A stretch of 47,696 bases of DNA, taken from the NCBI GenBank assembly GCA_014621425.1, contig JAANBB010000322.1, positions 1 through 47,696 of the forward strand, read 5' to 3'. Origin of the DNA: Cylindrodendrum hubeiense (lineage: Eukaryota; Ascomycota; Sordariomycetes; Hypocreales; Nectriaceae). The first letter of the stretch is position 1. The number at the start of each line of letters is the position of its first letter. The translations under genes and the position numbers were made by a program. This document shows, piece by piece, positions 29,866-41,685 of this stretch. The notes below the pieces were generated by a model. It was given only the letters and a program-made list of their open reading frames with translations, was not told the origin of the DNA and ran no database searches.

Positions 29866-32622
29866 ATGAACCAGGTATTTCGTGCCCACGGCAATTCGGA
29901 AGCCGTAATGAGAGAACATGGTCCTGGTTGCGGTTGCGAAGGCTGCGCTCAAACCCGATGCAATGAGCCAGCGACCATCTCGTCGTGCGGAAACAGTCTC
30001 ACCCGCGGAGCCGTCGGTATCAAGCCGCTATCGTGGCCGTCGTCTGTCAAATATCTTGCTACGGGCAACACTAAGTCAGATCTAACCGCCGTCTTGGATT
30101 TCCTCCGTGATGAAATCCTCAATCGTGCCTCCACGGCTCCAAGAGAATCCCTCCCCCAGGCTGGGTCCCGGGTAAGTTTCCCAGTTGATTGATATCGTGC
30201 TTCACTCTAACCATGAATCTCACATCCACAGTCAAAAATATTTACTCGCTCTTGTTTGACGAAGCCAACTCATATCCGTCTTCTGTACCTCTCCGGAGGC
30301 TACCAGAGCGAGACACTTCGTGGCCGGTTCCAGGTTGTGGACTTAAACCACCCGCCAGAGTACGACGCCCTGTCATACACTTGGGCAGATCAGAGAGGTG
30401 ATAAGACCCTCTGCCGCCGGATTTACCTCGGCGACGACTCCGCGGCACTGCCCATCACTCTCAACTGTGACCGGGCCTTGCGCAGCCTGCGGAGGAGTGG
30501 ATCCGAAATGATCATTTGGGTCGATGCTATCTGCATCGACCAGCAGTCGCTGTCCGAGAGATCCCAGCAGGTAGGCCTCATGGACATGATATACTCATCA
30601 GCCGCAGCGGTGCGCATCTACGTCGGTGACGGAACGTGGGGCGACGATAACACTGGCGACCAGACCATTATCGAGCTTCAAAAGGCCAAAGTGGGGGCAT
30701 GCGATCTAAAGTATAAGACTCATCTACTGAGCAAGTTCTTTCAGCGGCCGTATTTCTACCGTCTCTGGGTCGTACAAGAGGTGCTCTTGGCTCGCTCAGT
30801 CCACATCCACTGCGGCACATTGTCCACCGAGTTGTCCGCGGCCATTGTAACGCAGCTGGCTCAAGTGCTCGACGAGCTCCCGTCATGGCTAGCCTTCGTC
30901 CGCAGCGGCACAGGGGCTAAGCGGACCGTCGATGATCTTCCAGGTCTTCTCCTCGCAACCTCAGGTTGTCAGATGACGGAACCAGTCGACAAATTCTTCG
31001 CACTTCTCGGCTTGATTCACGACGCGAAAACCGAGTCCTTGGCAGCTGACTATACTTTGACAGTGCGCGAGGTGTACACTGGGATAGCAGCGTATCTGTT
31101 TCAAAACCACGGCGATATCCGCCTGCTCCGGATAGCGGGATTGAAGCAAGGATCGAGCTTTCGGACGAAGTACAGTATTCCATCCTGGGTGCCGATTTGG
31201 AGTCCTCACACTGAACCGCCGAGCGCGGAGATGCTGCGGGACAATTCAGTCGAGCTTGAAAGGGCTTGCAATGAATACGTGGCATCGGCCAATTCTAAAT
31301 TACGCGGCAAAAGATATAGCAGCATCATCCTGGATGCAGAACATCATGCCAAAATAAATTGGAATGGAGTGGGCGAAATGCGAGGACCGTCTCCTCGGCT
31401 AGAGGTCCACGATGAGACAGGGGCCTTGATAACTCATGGTTACGTGGTCCTCGAACTCGCCACTCTGCTCATGCACGCCACACGGGAGTGGACATCGGAG
31501 GTTGCCTCGGGCCAGCCCAACACATCAACTTCCTTCTATAAATTCCCCGGCGGTGCAGTCCTCGCCATCCAAGGGCTGTCTCAAGCCATATCCAAAAACG
31601 GCCTCCTCCACCAGACGCACATCCTAGCAATCAAGGACTTGCAGGAATTCTTTCTTGCCAGAAAGTATGTGCGCATTGGCAACACAGCCGCGTACCAAAT
31701 CATTGGCCCTTGTCGTCCGGCGTTGCTATACCTATCAGGCAGTGCCCCCTCTTTGGATGAGCTTGCTGATGATGACATGTGTCTCCTCGAGCAAGCATTC
31801 CCCTTGAGATGGGTAGATATTCAGTTTATGACTGCATGGGAACGAATCTTGAAAGCCAAAGCGAGAGAGAGGGAGAATGGACACTCGGTCTCAGCCGAGG
31901 CTCCCAGCTGGGTCGAGGGCATTTGCGAGGCGGATCAGCTGTGGAAACGATACCGAAAGTTCGTTTCTCCCGCCAACAACAGAGATGCGGCTGTCGATGT
32001 CGAGCAGCAGTTAAAGACCAAATGGGACATGGTCCGACTCTTGGACTTCTGGCAGAAGGCGGCATTGGAGGTCGGGATGCTCATCGAACAACAATATTGT
32101 GTTGAAACCCGCCAGGATATGTTTACAGACTGGTGTGAATTAACTAGTTACCTGGTAAATAGCGTCACAATCCGAGATTACCACGACAGAGTGTTTGCGG
32201 CCTGTGATTCTCGTGATGAGAATCACCAGATAGGCTGGTCACGAGAGTTTGAGGGCAACCTAGACAGCTGGGCGACGATGACGAAAGAGCTTGCAGAATG
32301 GTTCGAGACGCTGCCGGGAATGGATTTCATCGTTTTAACTCACCATCGCAACTTGGTCGTCACTAAAAACATAGCCGAGAATATCTACAACACGGTCCAG
32401 TCGTACATATTCTCGTGCAGCAGCAAGACTGCCGTGATTGAAAGTCTGAGAAACACGGATATTATCGGATCTGCTGACTGGGCAGCTGTGGAAAGTATGT
32501 GGGACTTTTTGAAAAACGCCAAGAGTCAGCACGAAGAGCTTCGGAGAGTGAACCAACATAGACGACTTGTGCGACAATTTTACGTTAGCTGGAAGAATCC
32601 CGAAGCGATTATTCTGGCATAA
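29866..32622 (+). CDS. HET-domain (heterokaryon incompatibility) protein
   Basis: Two exons, 29866-30171 and 30232-32622, with a 60-nt intron (GTAAGT...CACAG, phase 0), give 898 residues. The HET domain starts near residue 116 (IRLLYLSGG), with YDALSYTWAD (Trp153), then IWVDAICIDQ (198-206), LSERSQQVGLMDMIYSSA and VRIYVGDG. Further on, YFYRLWVVQEVLLAR is also standard. HET proteins trigger cell death on non-self fusion or related stress. The long C-terminal part is not recognised. The first exon encodes a small cysteine cluster (GCGCEGCAQTRC, residues 21-32) that is unusual and may bind metal. Exon 1 is supported by the clean in-frame join, less by homology. Confidence 0.88.
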
Positions 32623-32850
32623 TAAAATTTGTAAAACTCGGGTTTGTAAGCTAGCCTATGTATCAAATCCTCTCTAGAGAACGCAGCGCGCAGAATGCAG
32701 CGAAATCAATATGGTGCTTCATTGTCTTGGGATTGCCTGTCATCGTGAATCAGATCACACACAAAAAGCTTATAGCTGAGCCATGGTGACAGTTACACGG
32801 CCTTGGAGGTCATCTTCAACCAGGCTCACCCAGGCCATCGGATTAAATAT

Positions 32851-35218
32851 CTACTGGTGAGATGGAAAGTCATCCACCAAGCTACTCAACAGCCCATTAA
32901 ACCCCTCGGACATGCCTGCATCAGCCATATGTGTTATCCATTGCATCAAATCCCCTTCATCTCCGTTGTCAGGTTCCGTCGAAGCATCCGGTGGAGAGAG
33001 TTCCCCGTCAGTATTATCGTCCATCATCATTATTGTCCGATTGGCAAGCGTTTCGAAAATATCACGGTAGGGCGCTGCCGTACTCCACCGCTCCGCTATT
33101 ATCACCAACGCAATTGTGCAATCAGTGCAAGTCTTGCTCACTTGTCCCTGCCGATGTGCCTCGCGTGCTGCAGGCGATGTCCAGAGACAGTGGAGATAAG
33201 TTAATCCTGCAAGGAATAGCTCATGCACTGCCGACCACGTATAGCTCGTTGGTTTTCCCAGAAATTGGCGACGATAGCTATGGCAAATACTCTCCGCAGC
33301 TCGCAGGCAATCAAGAAAAACGCTGTCTGTAGCTCCTGCTGGGCGATCAATGATTTGAACACGGTAGAGTTGCAGGATAGTATAGTTATACTCCAGGTCA
33401 AACCACTCTGAAGTTGCAAACAATGAAAGTGCTTCGCCAGCATGATTTGTTGTTGGAGGTATCTCAGCGCGCCAGGCCTCCATTTCGGTACGAAGATGCT
33501 GGATATGATCGTGATGAACCTGCTTCTCTGAACAACAGGGTTGAGTGCTGGAGTAGAGGGAGCTATGGATGCGACTTAATAGGCGTCGAATTCGGAAGGT
33601 ATGAATTGCCGCTGTTATTTTTGTTGGTGAATCACTCGAACAGTTCTGAGACGTGGTATAAATCCCAGTGTCGGTAATGCACCAGTCGTCGACATCCATC
33701 GGGTACTGCGTTTACAATAGTTAGACAAGAACATTCTAAGTTTACCCCCGTGGTTCAACGAAAAGGCCTCAGTCGCATCATACCTCGGCATCAACTTCCT
33801 GGTAAGGTATCCCTTGAGGTCTACCCAGCATAATCGCAGCTTGAGACTCCATTGCGTAGGCACACCAGAAGACTCTCTTACGTAACTCTAGCTGGAGCGG
33901 GTTTGGAGGAGATCCGAATCGTTTCGAATTGCGGTGATACCCGAGATCGATGCATTGACGTAAAGCTAGCCCCGCGAGCTTCCTGGGGTTTGTAAGCGAC
34001 AAATTCCTTACAAGATTCAGTAGCCCATACCAGTGCGATGTACCAATGGAAGATCGAAGAGAATACACGGCACAACACAAGATTGCCTGTATGGCTTCCA
34101 GGTTGTCACGCGCTAGTATATGATCGACATACATCTGTGCTGAGATGTATAATCGCTAAAACAGAATCAGCATCCTCGAATTCAACACATTAGCTAACTT
34201 ACTTACCTCTGCTGAACATCCGTAATTAGGTAAAAGTAAAGCACCAACAGCGTATATCTACGATATTAAGGTTTTGTTGATGTGACAAGAGAGCTTGTTT
34301 CTAACTTACCATGTTCAAAAAGAACAAAGGAACATAGTTGGACAGAGTAGGCTCCAGCCCTGATGACTCGCTTACTAACCGTCCCTCCCATGCTCTGAAA
34401 GTTGGCTCATGTAAGAATGGGTACTGGGCGTGAATGTTCTGAAAATAAGCGTCGCTCAGCTTGACGGCTACGTCGTAATCAGGCAATATGCACGGTTCTG
34501 GTAGTACAGAGGAATTATCCTCAATCTGGCCAAATGTACTAGCATTATTAGGACTTTTTAAAACCACTTGGCGAAGCGATGAGTTGATGAGTCGTGAGAA
34601 AGCAAAGGTTGAAGATGAACCCAAGTAATGTGGCTCCGCTCCAGCTGCATTTAAACTCAACAGGCCAACCTTTGAAGACAGCTCGTCAAGCCCGTCGTGT
34701 TGGTCATTCTTATCATCGGTTCTGGGCAAGGTTGATGGACCAGAGGACCCATCTTCCATAGACTGTGTTATTGTAGATGAGCTGGGTTGAAATTGTGGCG
34801 CAAGGGGATCACATTGGACGAGATGATCGTTGGCTAGATCTGGACGATATTGTCTCAGTGCGCCTTCGAGAAAAGCCACACGATGTTCCAAGGTTTCAAG
34901 GTAGTTTCGTGGCCGATGTCTTTTCGTTACGGGATCTTCCACAAGGCAAACTATCATCCACAATTAGCGGAAACATCATGAGATATAATACTTGCACTGA
35001 CTTAACCCTGTCCGGTTGCAGTTATTACACTCCAACGGATTGTTATCACACTAAATTGTTGAATTAGTCGAGAGCACGTAACTGGCAATTAATCATAATC
35101 CTGCCTTCATTTTCTTGTCCTTGCAGTTTATGCAGGCCATTAACGTCCTGCTTCCCGTACGTATTCGCTGCGCCCCTCGACCTGACCGGTTGCTCGAGTT
35201 TCGAGCATTTTGAAGCAT
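32851..35218 (-). CDS. Zn2Cys6 transcription factor, six exons, zinc cluster split by two introns
   Basis: Exons: 35105-35218, 35002-35050, 34310-34950, 34207-34257, 33784-34155 and 32851-33705; 693 residues. The zinc cluster is spread over exons 1-3: ACINCKDKKMK, then CDNNPLECNNCNRTGL, then ICLVEDP. The spacing is a perfect C-x2-C-x6-C-x6-C-x2-C-x6-C, which supports both joins. Intron 1 (54 nt) has a GC donor (AAG then GCAGGA) and TTTAG acceptor; intron 2 (51 nt) uses GTCAGT. Later joins give LNM-IYAVGALLLPNYG and CSAE-RLYISAQMYVDHIL, typical of the fungal TF domain, then RKRVFWCAYAMES. It sits next to the FAD oxidoreductase and its divergent MFS partner, and could bind the CCG-N8-CGG array in their promoter. 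Confidence 0.88.
35051..35104 (-). other. GC-AG intron inside the zinc-cluster coding region
   Basis: Donor AAG then GCAGGA, branch-like ACTAAT, acceptor TTTAG. It separates the second and third cysteines; the join gives exact zinc-cluster spacing. Confidence 0.75.
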
Positions 35219-36121
35219 GGCACCGATGGTTAAGTACGGCCTTGAGTTTGAAAGAGGTAAATTGTTGGGCACAGTCGTCTTCAGAGAAGTTGGTACGAGA
35301 GAAGTGAGAGGTAGAAAAGGAGCGACTGCTTAGCCCATTCACATCACGAGCGCATCCATGCTACAATCCGGTTTTCCTGATATCGCTTATCTCTGCTATA
35401 CGACAGTTCATAGGTCAGACGGTATCAGTTGGCCCACAGTAAATGGAACCTGACTGCATTACACTATGGATATAACAATATAGATTTAATATATCGGTAT
35501 AGAGAAGACATCGCAATACTGGATCCGTCTTTACTGATCCAGACTTACCCCGCACAATACTGAGCCTGTTGGTTTGATGCTGTCAACAGGTTCGCCGGCA
35601 TGATATGAGATTACTGGTGTCTTCTTTATATGACTAGTATTCGGCAATCTAGACAAAGGGGGAATGTTTTCAGATTGCATGATACGTAGATAGTGTGTTT
35701 ATGGAAAGTCACATCATGTAAATCGTGGCACTGGGGATTCACGCCGGGGTTGCACTAGATGGAGAGGTATGTGGACCTTTTGATAGTCATAGTCATAGAA
35801 GTGATGATAATGAGTTGGAGGGTACACTCTGGTCCTGATCCTGAGGTATCTCATCCCTCAATGGACAAAATCCCTCCTTATATGTTAATTCCAGTTCCGG
35901 TAACTGAAAAAAGCAACAGCACGATTGCAATACTATGCATGTGTGCTCCTGATGGAGGCTCAATTCATTGCATACAGTCAGCTCCAAAATTAGGAGTTAC
36001 TTAGTTCGAGGACAGAAGCTGGGTCATTGCTATAATATCATGGCACTAAATGCCATTTGATCGATTCTGCTTTGACCGCGCAGCTGAATATAATATTCAA
36101 CCATAAACATATGCAACCGTA
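35219..36121. other. Upstream region of the Zn2Cys6 gene
   Basis: 0.9 kb without a supported gene; AT-rich around 35450-35520. It follows the 3' end of the FAD oxidoreductase gene. Confidence 0.5.
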
Positions 36122-37860
36122 TTAAAGGCGAGAGCGAACTGAGCCTTCCATGAAACGCTGCTTCAGCCGTTTCATTCGCGATGGTGTGATTTGGAAGACC
36201 TCAGGCAGCTGCGTATCCACCCAAGAACCTCCGTTCATCAGTTTGACTAAACCCGGTGCCGCAGTGAAAATACGGGCCATACCACTGTTTTGTACAAATA
36301 GTGGTTAGCACAGAAAGTTGAGACTATCTTACTAGTATTGCAACGGGACTTTTAGTACTTACTGTCCATGGTGGCCAGCACAAACCCACTGACCCGGCAG
36401 TCCAGGCAATTGTCCTATAAAAGGCACGGTGTCCGCGCTCTTGCACATAGTTAGTCCATGTCCGGGACGGGTAGGCTTAATACACTTGCCAATGCAATGA
36501 TACCGCTCCAGCCATTTCTGTAGAGTTCTCTTTCGTTTTTAGATCCGGCTGACCACCCTATTAACTGCGATTCTGCAAAATGTTGGACAGCCTCCGTGAC
36601 AGGTTTAAAGTCCAACAAATCATCATCCGTGCATCGATCGGGTCGCTCCTGCACCCACTTCATGAAGTCTTGTTGGCCTGGGTTACTGCCGCCGAATAGG
36701 ACTGGACCTCTCGTGGATGCCCGGGGATTAATGCTGAACATGTCCCCATTTGACATGAGAACGGCATATGAGTTCTGAAGGCCCTTAGACCCTACAAAGG
36801 TCGAGGGTGGATCGACCTTGTTACACATATGAGGTGTCGGGGTAATGAGCCCTCTCAAAGACGGCTCCAAGGCAGAGCTATACGCATTAGTTGCATGGAC
36901 GACGTGTGAACATTCGATATCGCCGCGATCGGTTTGAACAATCCATTTACCCGCGTTCTCTGGGCACTGGATGACCTGTGTAGCCTTGGTGTGTGTTTGC
37001 AGATTAACACCCTTTTTCAGGTTCTCACGCATCACATGGGCCATAAGCTTCCAGGGATTTAAAGTTGACGCAGGCCAAGCATAACACGCTTGTGCATCTT
37101 TGATGCGAGATACCTATGCATATGTCAGCTGTGGCGTATTAAACCAATGATGTTATTCTGAACCTCTGCAGCCTTGACTGGATTGTGTGTGAACTTGATA
37201 TGGTCTACCTTGCCTCCAGCGGCCTTGAAACGTTCGAAAGTCTCTTTAGCTTTAGCCGCCACCTCCAGAGTCACTGGGACATCCAGCGTGTCGCCCACCC
37301 AAAGGTCACATTCGACGTTGTTTTCTCGTATGTACTTCACCAAACCAGACCATGTCTGCTGCTCGTTTTGCAGAATCTGCATAATTATGTTAGAAACCCA
37401 GAGAAATTCGCAGCGTCTAACCGTACCTCAAGAGCCTGTTGAGAACCAAATGCCTGCTCATACTCAGTGAATCCACGCCACTGATCCGGCTTGCAGTGGC
37501 CAGCATTTCGGCCTGTAGCTCCAGAGCAGAAATCTCGGGCCTCAAGGACTACCACTTTCTTCTCAGGCCAGGTTTCAATGCAATGTTTTGCGATTAATGT
37601 GCCGGTGCTCTATTAATGGTTTTAGCCAGTCATCCTGTGGGTTCTCATCACAGGATACCTACGCCAGAACCTATGACCACAATGTCTGCTGAAAGGGGTA
37701 ACTCAGATGTCGTGAGATGGTTAAGAAGAGGGTCGCCCCTCGCGTCCTGGAGCCAGTGTGATAGCGAGCGACTGTCCTGTTTCGGGAAGCCGAAGCGTTC
37801 CTTAGCAATGCCGCTCGATGCACATTCCTTATCATCTAGGGGGGTCGATCCTGACTTCAT
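36122..37860 (-). CDS. FAD-dependent oxidoreductase (DAO family)
   Basis: Six exons: 37663-37860, 37427-37609, 37164-37376, 36490-37113, 36363-36439 and 36122-36284; 485 residues. The first join rebuilds the dinucleotide motif VVIGSG-STGTLIA (GxGxxG, residues 64-69), followed by VVVLEARDFCSGATGRNAGH, a FAD-binding signature of DAO-type enzymes. The C-terminal FAD part is SADTVPFIGQLPG, then GHHGHGMARIF. Introns are 53, 50, 50, 50 and 78 nt. The fourth has a GC donor (TTG then GCAAGT), GACTAAC branch and CAAG acceptor; the third uses a weak GTTCAG donor. It probably oxidises an amino acid or amine. It is divergent from an MFS carrier, with a repeat array between them, next to a Zn2Cys6 regulator. 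Confidence 0.9.
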
Positions 37861-38692
37861 GATGCCTTTGTTTTGGCTTAGAAAAGGCGTCGGATCAATG
37901 AATGCAAGATGGTCATAGACAAAATGGTGCCGTATGAAAGGGCAGATCGAAGTCCCCTACAAGGAGACACACGTTTATAATGGCAGAGGCCCAGGTCCAC
38001 TATTACACCCAGGAAAAGCCCACATCGTAGAAAACCACACCAGTCGCATTGTGGGTATGTACTCTGACTTACCCTCTGCAATTGGTGGAACGGGCCGAAT
38101 AACGATGTATCAGGCCCTTTGGACTGGCATCAATGCGAGAATGCTGGTGGCAGCGAAGCGAGCCTTGAGAAGTGGATTCAATTGGCCGCCCGTATACTTC
38201 CGGTAGCTTTGCTGGAGGGGGCTACTTGCTGAGACATGTTCCCGCTTATCATAAGCATGGGCCAAAGAATGTGAATACAATTGGCTGCCCGTATACCTCC
38301 GGTAGCGTCGCTGCTTCTTATCATGCTGTGTGTTGTGTGCCGATAAGTGCGGGGCGTGGAGAAGCGAATACAATTGGCTGCCCGTATACTTCCGGTAGCG
38401 TGACTGGAAGTCGCTACTAAGAGCAATGCGTCCCTTTCCTGATGAACCTGCGCCTGGAGGTAAGAATTCAACTACTGTCCGTATGCTTCCGGATAACGTC
38501 GCTGGAAGCTGCGATCAACAGAGAAGCACTATTCGCACTCTTCAGTCATCTCTGAAGAGGTAATTATATATTGTCAATGACGCTTCACAGTCCTCGTGCT
38601 TCAATACTCTCTACCTTGTCTATCTTTGAGTATCTATTGATCCTTTGTTACCCATAAATCTCCAGTCGCCCCTCTACTCTTCAGGTTCTGCC
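37861..38692. promoter_or_regulatory. Divergent promoter of FAD oxidoreductase and MFS carrier
   Basis: 832 bp with no gene. It carries a four-copy repeat with conserved CCG-N8-CGG sites at 38190-38203, 38289-38302, 38382-38395 and 38479-38492. Confidence 0.6.
38174..38512. repeat. Four-copy repeat, conserved 45-bp core with CCG-N8-CGG
   Basis: Copies begin at 38174, 38273, 38366 and 38464 (spacing 99, 93 and 98 bp). Each core runs about 41-46 bp and includes CCGTATACTTCCGG or a one-base variant (copy 2 CCTCC, copy 4 ATGCTT). The 50-bp spacers between cores are far less alike, so conservation is focused on the core. CCG/CGG pairs are typical half-sites for Zn2Cys6 dimers. Confidence 0.85.
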
Positions 38693-40490
38693 ATGCCTTC
38701 GTCCAGTGCGAATAGTGCTGCCGACGGCAGTGCTATGTGGCCACCTGGTACGGTACGCCTTGGGGATACCAATGCCTCAGCGGGGAGCGACATCATTCTT
38801 CAGCCACGACCGACCTCGGATCCCAACGATCCCCTCAACTGGCCCGAATGGCGAAAGTATCTGAACATGGGGCTTGTCTGCTTCTATGTTGCGATGGTCG
38901 CCGAGTTCATCAACGCTGGAACGCCAACATGGGGCCCAATGCACGAAGAGCTCGGGTACAGCTATGAAGTGTTGAACGACAGCTATGCTGCTGGCTGCGC
39001 TGCTCTGGCGATTGGTTCTCTCATCCTCATTCCCTTCGCTCTCAAGTTCGGCCGTCGACCAGTATACCTCTTCAGCACGGTCCTGCAATTTGCCCTCAGC
39101 ATCTGGTCTGCTAAGATGCGAACTGTTGCAGACTTGATGCTTATTAATGTTCTCCAATGCTTCTTCGGAAGTCTTGCCGAGGTTATTGTGCAGATGACCA
39201 TCGCTGATGTCTTTTTTGTGCATCAGCGCGGAAGGATGAACGCCATTTATGTTTGGGTTTGGCTGCTTTCTAGCTATCTCGGTTCGCTCATTGCGGGATT
39301 TGTCGCAAAGGGCCAAGGCTGGAGATGGATTTGGTGGTGGAATGTCATCATCTTTGGCATTACCATTTTCATTGTTGGCTTCGGCTATGAAGAGACCAAG
39401 TATTGCCCGACTACCTCACCTACGTCGATGTCGAATGGGCAATCGGAGACCGAAAGCAAGCATCATTCAACCTCCATTCCAGCTGAAAACTTCATCAAGG
39501 ACAAGACCAGCGTCCTGGAGGGAAAGCTGTCAACAGAACTCAAAGGGACTAGCTCAGGCCAAGGAATTGCCGACCTCGCCTCGATTCCAGCAGTTGAAGA
39601 AGGAGCACTACGGGACATTGCTAGCATTCAAATGGACCTCAGCATTCCTAAGAGGACTTACCGGGAAAGACTGGCACTCACCAACACGACATCTTCTGGT
39701 GAAGCAAACAATGCCTTCCTCCGTCATATGTACCAGCCTCTTATCCTCCTGGCAACTGTCCCCGCTATCGCCTATGCAGCACTAGTATACGGCATCCTAG
39801 TTGGATTGGGAGATGTTATGTCAACCACTTTGTCGACGTATTTAACTCAGGAACCCTACAACTTCACCTCAGACCAGATCGGTCTTATGAGCTTGCCTAG
39901 GATGATTGGTGTTTCCATCGGTGCGCTGATTGTCGGCCCAATGAGTGATTGGTGGATCGTTTATCTCTCGCGTCGACGCAATGGTATTTACGATCCCGAG
40001 ATGCGACTCTGGTGTATTATCCCGTTTCTCCTGTTCGTCCCTGCGGGCGCCCTGCTTTTTGGTATCGGCTTAAACAATCATCTATCATGGCCCATCATCG
40101 CCATTGGTCTCGCGCTATACAACATTGGCGTCACTCCAATTAACAGTCTTATCATCACGTACCTGACTGACTCGTACACAGACGTAAGTCGAGCTGAAAT
40201 ATCTACGCTCTAGATGGTCAGAACTAATAAGCGAGCAGATTATTGGCGACGCACTGGTGGGTGTTACAGTCGTACGAAACACCTTCAGTACCGCATTTAT
40301 TTTCGCTATCACACCGTGGATCGCAGCGATCGGTATCAAATACGTCTTAGTAACCATTCTACTTATTGCTTGTGTTATTCTCATGGGCTTTGGTGTCTTT
40401 ATTCGATATGGAAAGGCTTTTCGGTGGCATACTGCTGCAAGATATCAAGAGTATACTCGCCGACAGTATAAGGAAAGAAGTTCTAACTAG
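38693..40490 (+). CDS. MFS transporter, DHA1-like
   Basis: Two exons, 38693-40183 and 40239-40490, with a 55-nt intron (GTAAGT...AGCAG, phase 0), give 580 residues. The N-terminus has the DPNDPLNWPEWRKY lead-in of fungal DHA1 carriers; FALKFGRRPVYLFST is the loop 2-3 motif. A long hydrophilic central loop (about residues 235-345) separates two six-span halves. The C-terminal exon codes the last spans (GDALVGVTVVRNTFSTAFIF) and ends KERSSN. It probably exports a drug or metabolite, or takes up a substrate of the divergent FAD oxidoreductase. The ATG at 38693 is the first in frame. Confidence 0.9.
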
Positions 40491-40854
40491 CGAGACAAGG
40501 CCGTCGTTGCCTACAATAAGTTCCATTCAACTAGCTAATCCAAAGTTTTCGGCTAGTAACTACACTTATTCACGCTGTTTGCAACCGTTAAGACTTATAT
40601 CTTTCCACATTGGATTTACTTGAGCGAGTGGTCATAATTGGTCCTCAATTTAGCTTACCGGATGATCCAATGGGCAAGCCTCATTGATCGAGGCCAGGCT
40701 TCTCTGCCTCTCTTAATACCCTTCTAACCCTACTAAAGTTGCCATTCAGTAAATCCGAACAGCAGCCTTTCTTCTTTCCATCTTTGAGTTTCCAATGTGT
40801 CAATAACCATGGGAAGTCCCAAACCATTACAACTGCCAGCTACACTGACGTAAC
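40491..40854. other. Convergent intergenic region, nothing recognised
   Basis: 364 bp between the MFS stop and the stop of the minus-strand PPxY protein gene. Confidence 0.4.
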
Positions 40855-41685
40855 TTAAGTCAGCCTCCACCCTCCCCCGCCGTTCTTTGTTGTAGTCAAT
40901 CGCTTAACTATACAAAGAAGATTGTCAGCAATAATTCCAGTTTTCGTACAGCGCATATCATGAGGCCACCAACATTTATCCCAACTCAAGGGCTCAGCAA
41001 GGTCTTTTCGAGCCTCCTTCCACAATCGGGCACACCAGCATGCAACAAGCAGATCCAAATCCTTCTCCTCAAGAGAAGATTTCATCTTCAGCTGAGGTGG
41101 TCGTTTCACCTCGCCCTGTTCGTCGCGTTCCACTGCGGTTTCAGTCGCAATTACATTGCCTTCGTTGTCCTTCCACACCAACTCTGAACCGCTCTGCACC
41201 CGCTCCAAAATCGGCTTCTCTACCGAGAAATGGTCCTTGATCTTGAACGAAGAGGGTCCAAGACCCTGAGACATTTTGACCTTTGGGTACACACGCTTCG
41301 AGCTGGCCTTGCCCAATATTTCGACGTCGCGCGACCCGAGACTCGTCCAGACGTCTTGAAAGTCGTAAATATGGTCAACGCGACTCCGAGTCTTGACCTT
41401 CCCTTCCTGCTGAGAAGTCTTGTATCGGATCTTCTCAATCCCATAGATGGTGGTTTTCGCCTCACATGGAGGGTTACTCAGCTCATAGAGCAGGTGGTCA
41501 GGTTCGAGGAGGGCGTAGATGTCACATTTATTGAGAACAAAAGTAGGTGGTTGATCCTGTGACTGGGTGTGAATGCCATTGAGAGTTGGTGATGTATTGA
41601 CGGCAGATTCATAGGTTGGGAGAGTATCAGAAGACTCTGGTTGGGGAGGTTGGCTTTCCTTTTCGTATGAAGGTGGCTGCGACAT
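40855..41685 (-). CDS. Conserved fungal protein with PPxY motif
   Basis: Intronless, 276 residues. The proline-rich N-terminus has PPSY at residues 4-7 and LPTY at 22-25, sequences that bind WW domains such as those of Rsp5/NEDD4 ubiquitin ligases. The rest (about 48-260) starts PTFVLNKCDIYALLEPDHLLYELS and looks like a beta-rich globular domain; it reminds me of LURP-one/tubby-like folds, but this is a guess. A similar layout occurs in many fungal hypothetical proteins. Start context is GACATT on the plus strand, giving AATGTC on the minus strand. Confidence 0.75.
   Translation of the reverse strand: MSQPPSYEKESQPPQPESSDTLPTYESAVNTSPTLNGIHTQSQDQPPTFVLNKCDIYALLEPDHLLYELSNPPCEAKTTIYGIEKIRYKTSQQEGKVKTRSRVDHIYDFQDVWTSLGSRDVEILGKASSKRVYPKVKMSQGLGPSSFKIKDHFSVEKPILERVQSGSELVWKDNEGNVIATETAVERDEQGEVKRPPQLKMKSSLEEKDLDLLVACWCARLWKEARKDLAEPLSWDKCWWPHDMRCTKTGIIADNLLCIVKRLTTTKNGGGGWRLT

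Noticed and set aside
38172..38471. Repeat-encoded peptides (PYTSGS-type) in the 38-kb repeat array as a coding gene
   Set aside because: The frame is open only briefly and on both strands; unit lengths 99, 93 and 98 do not keep one frame. Promoter repeats fit better.
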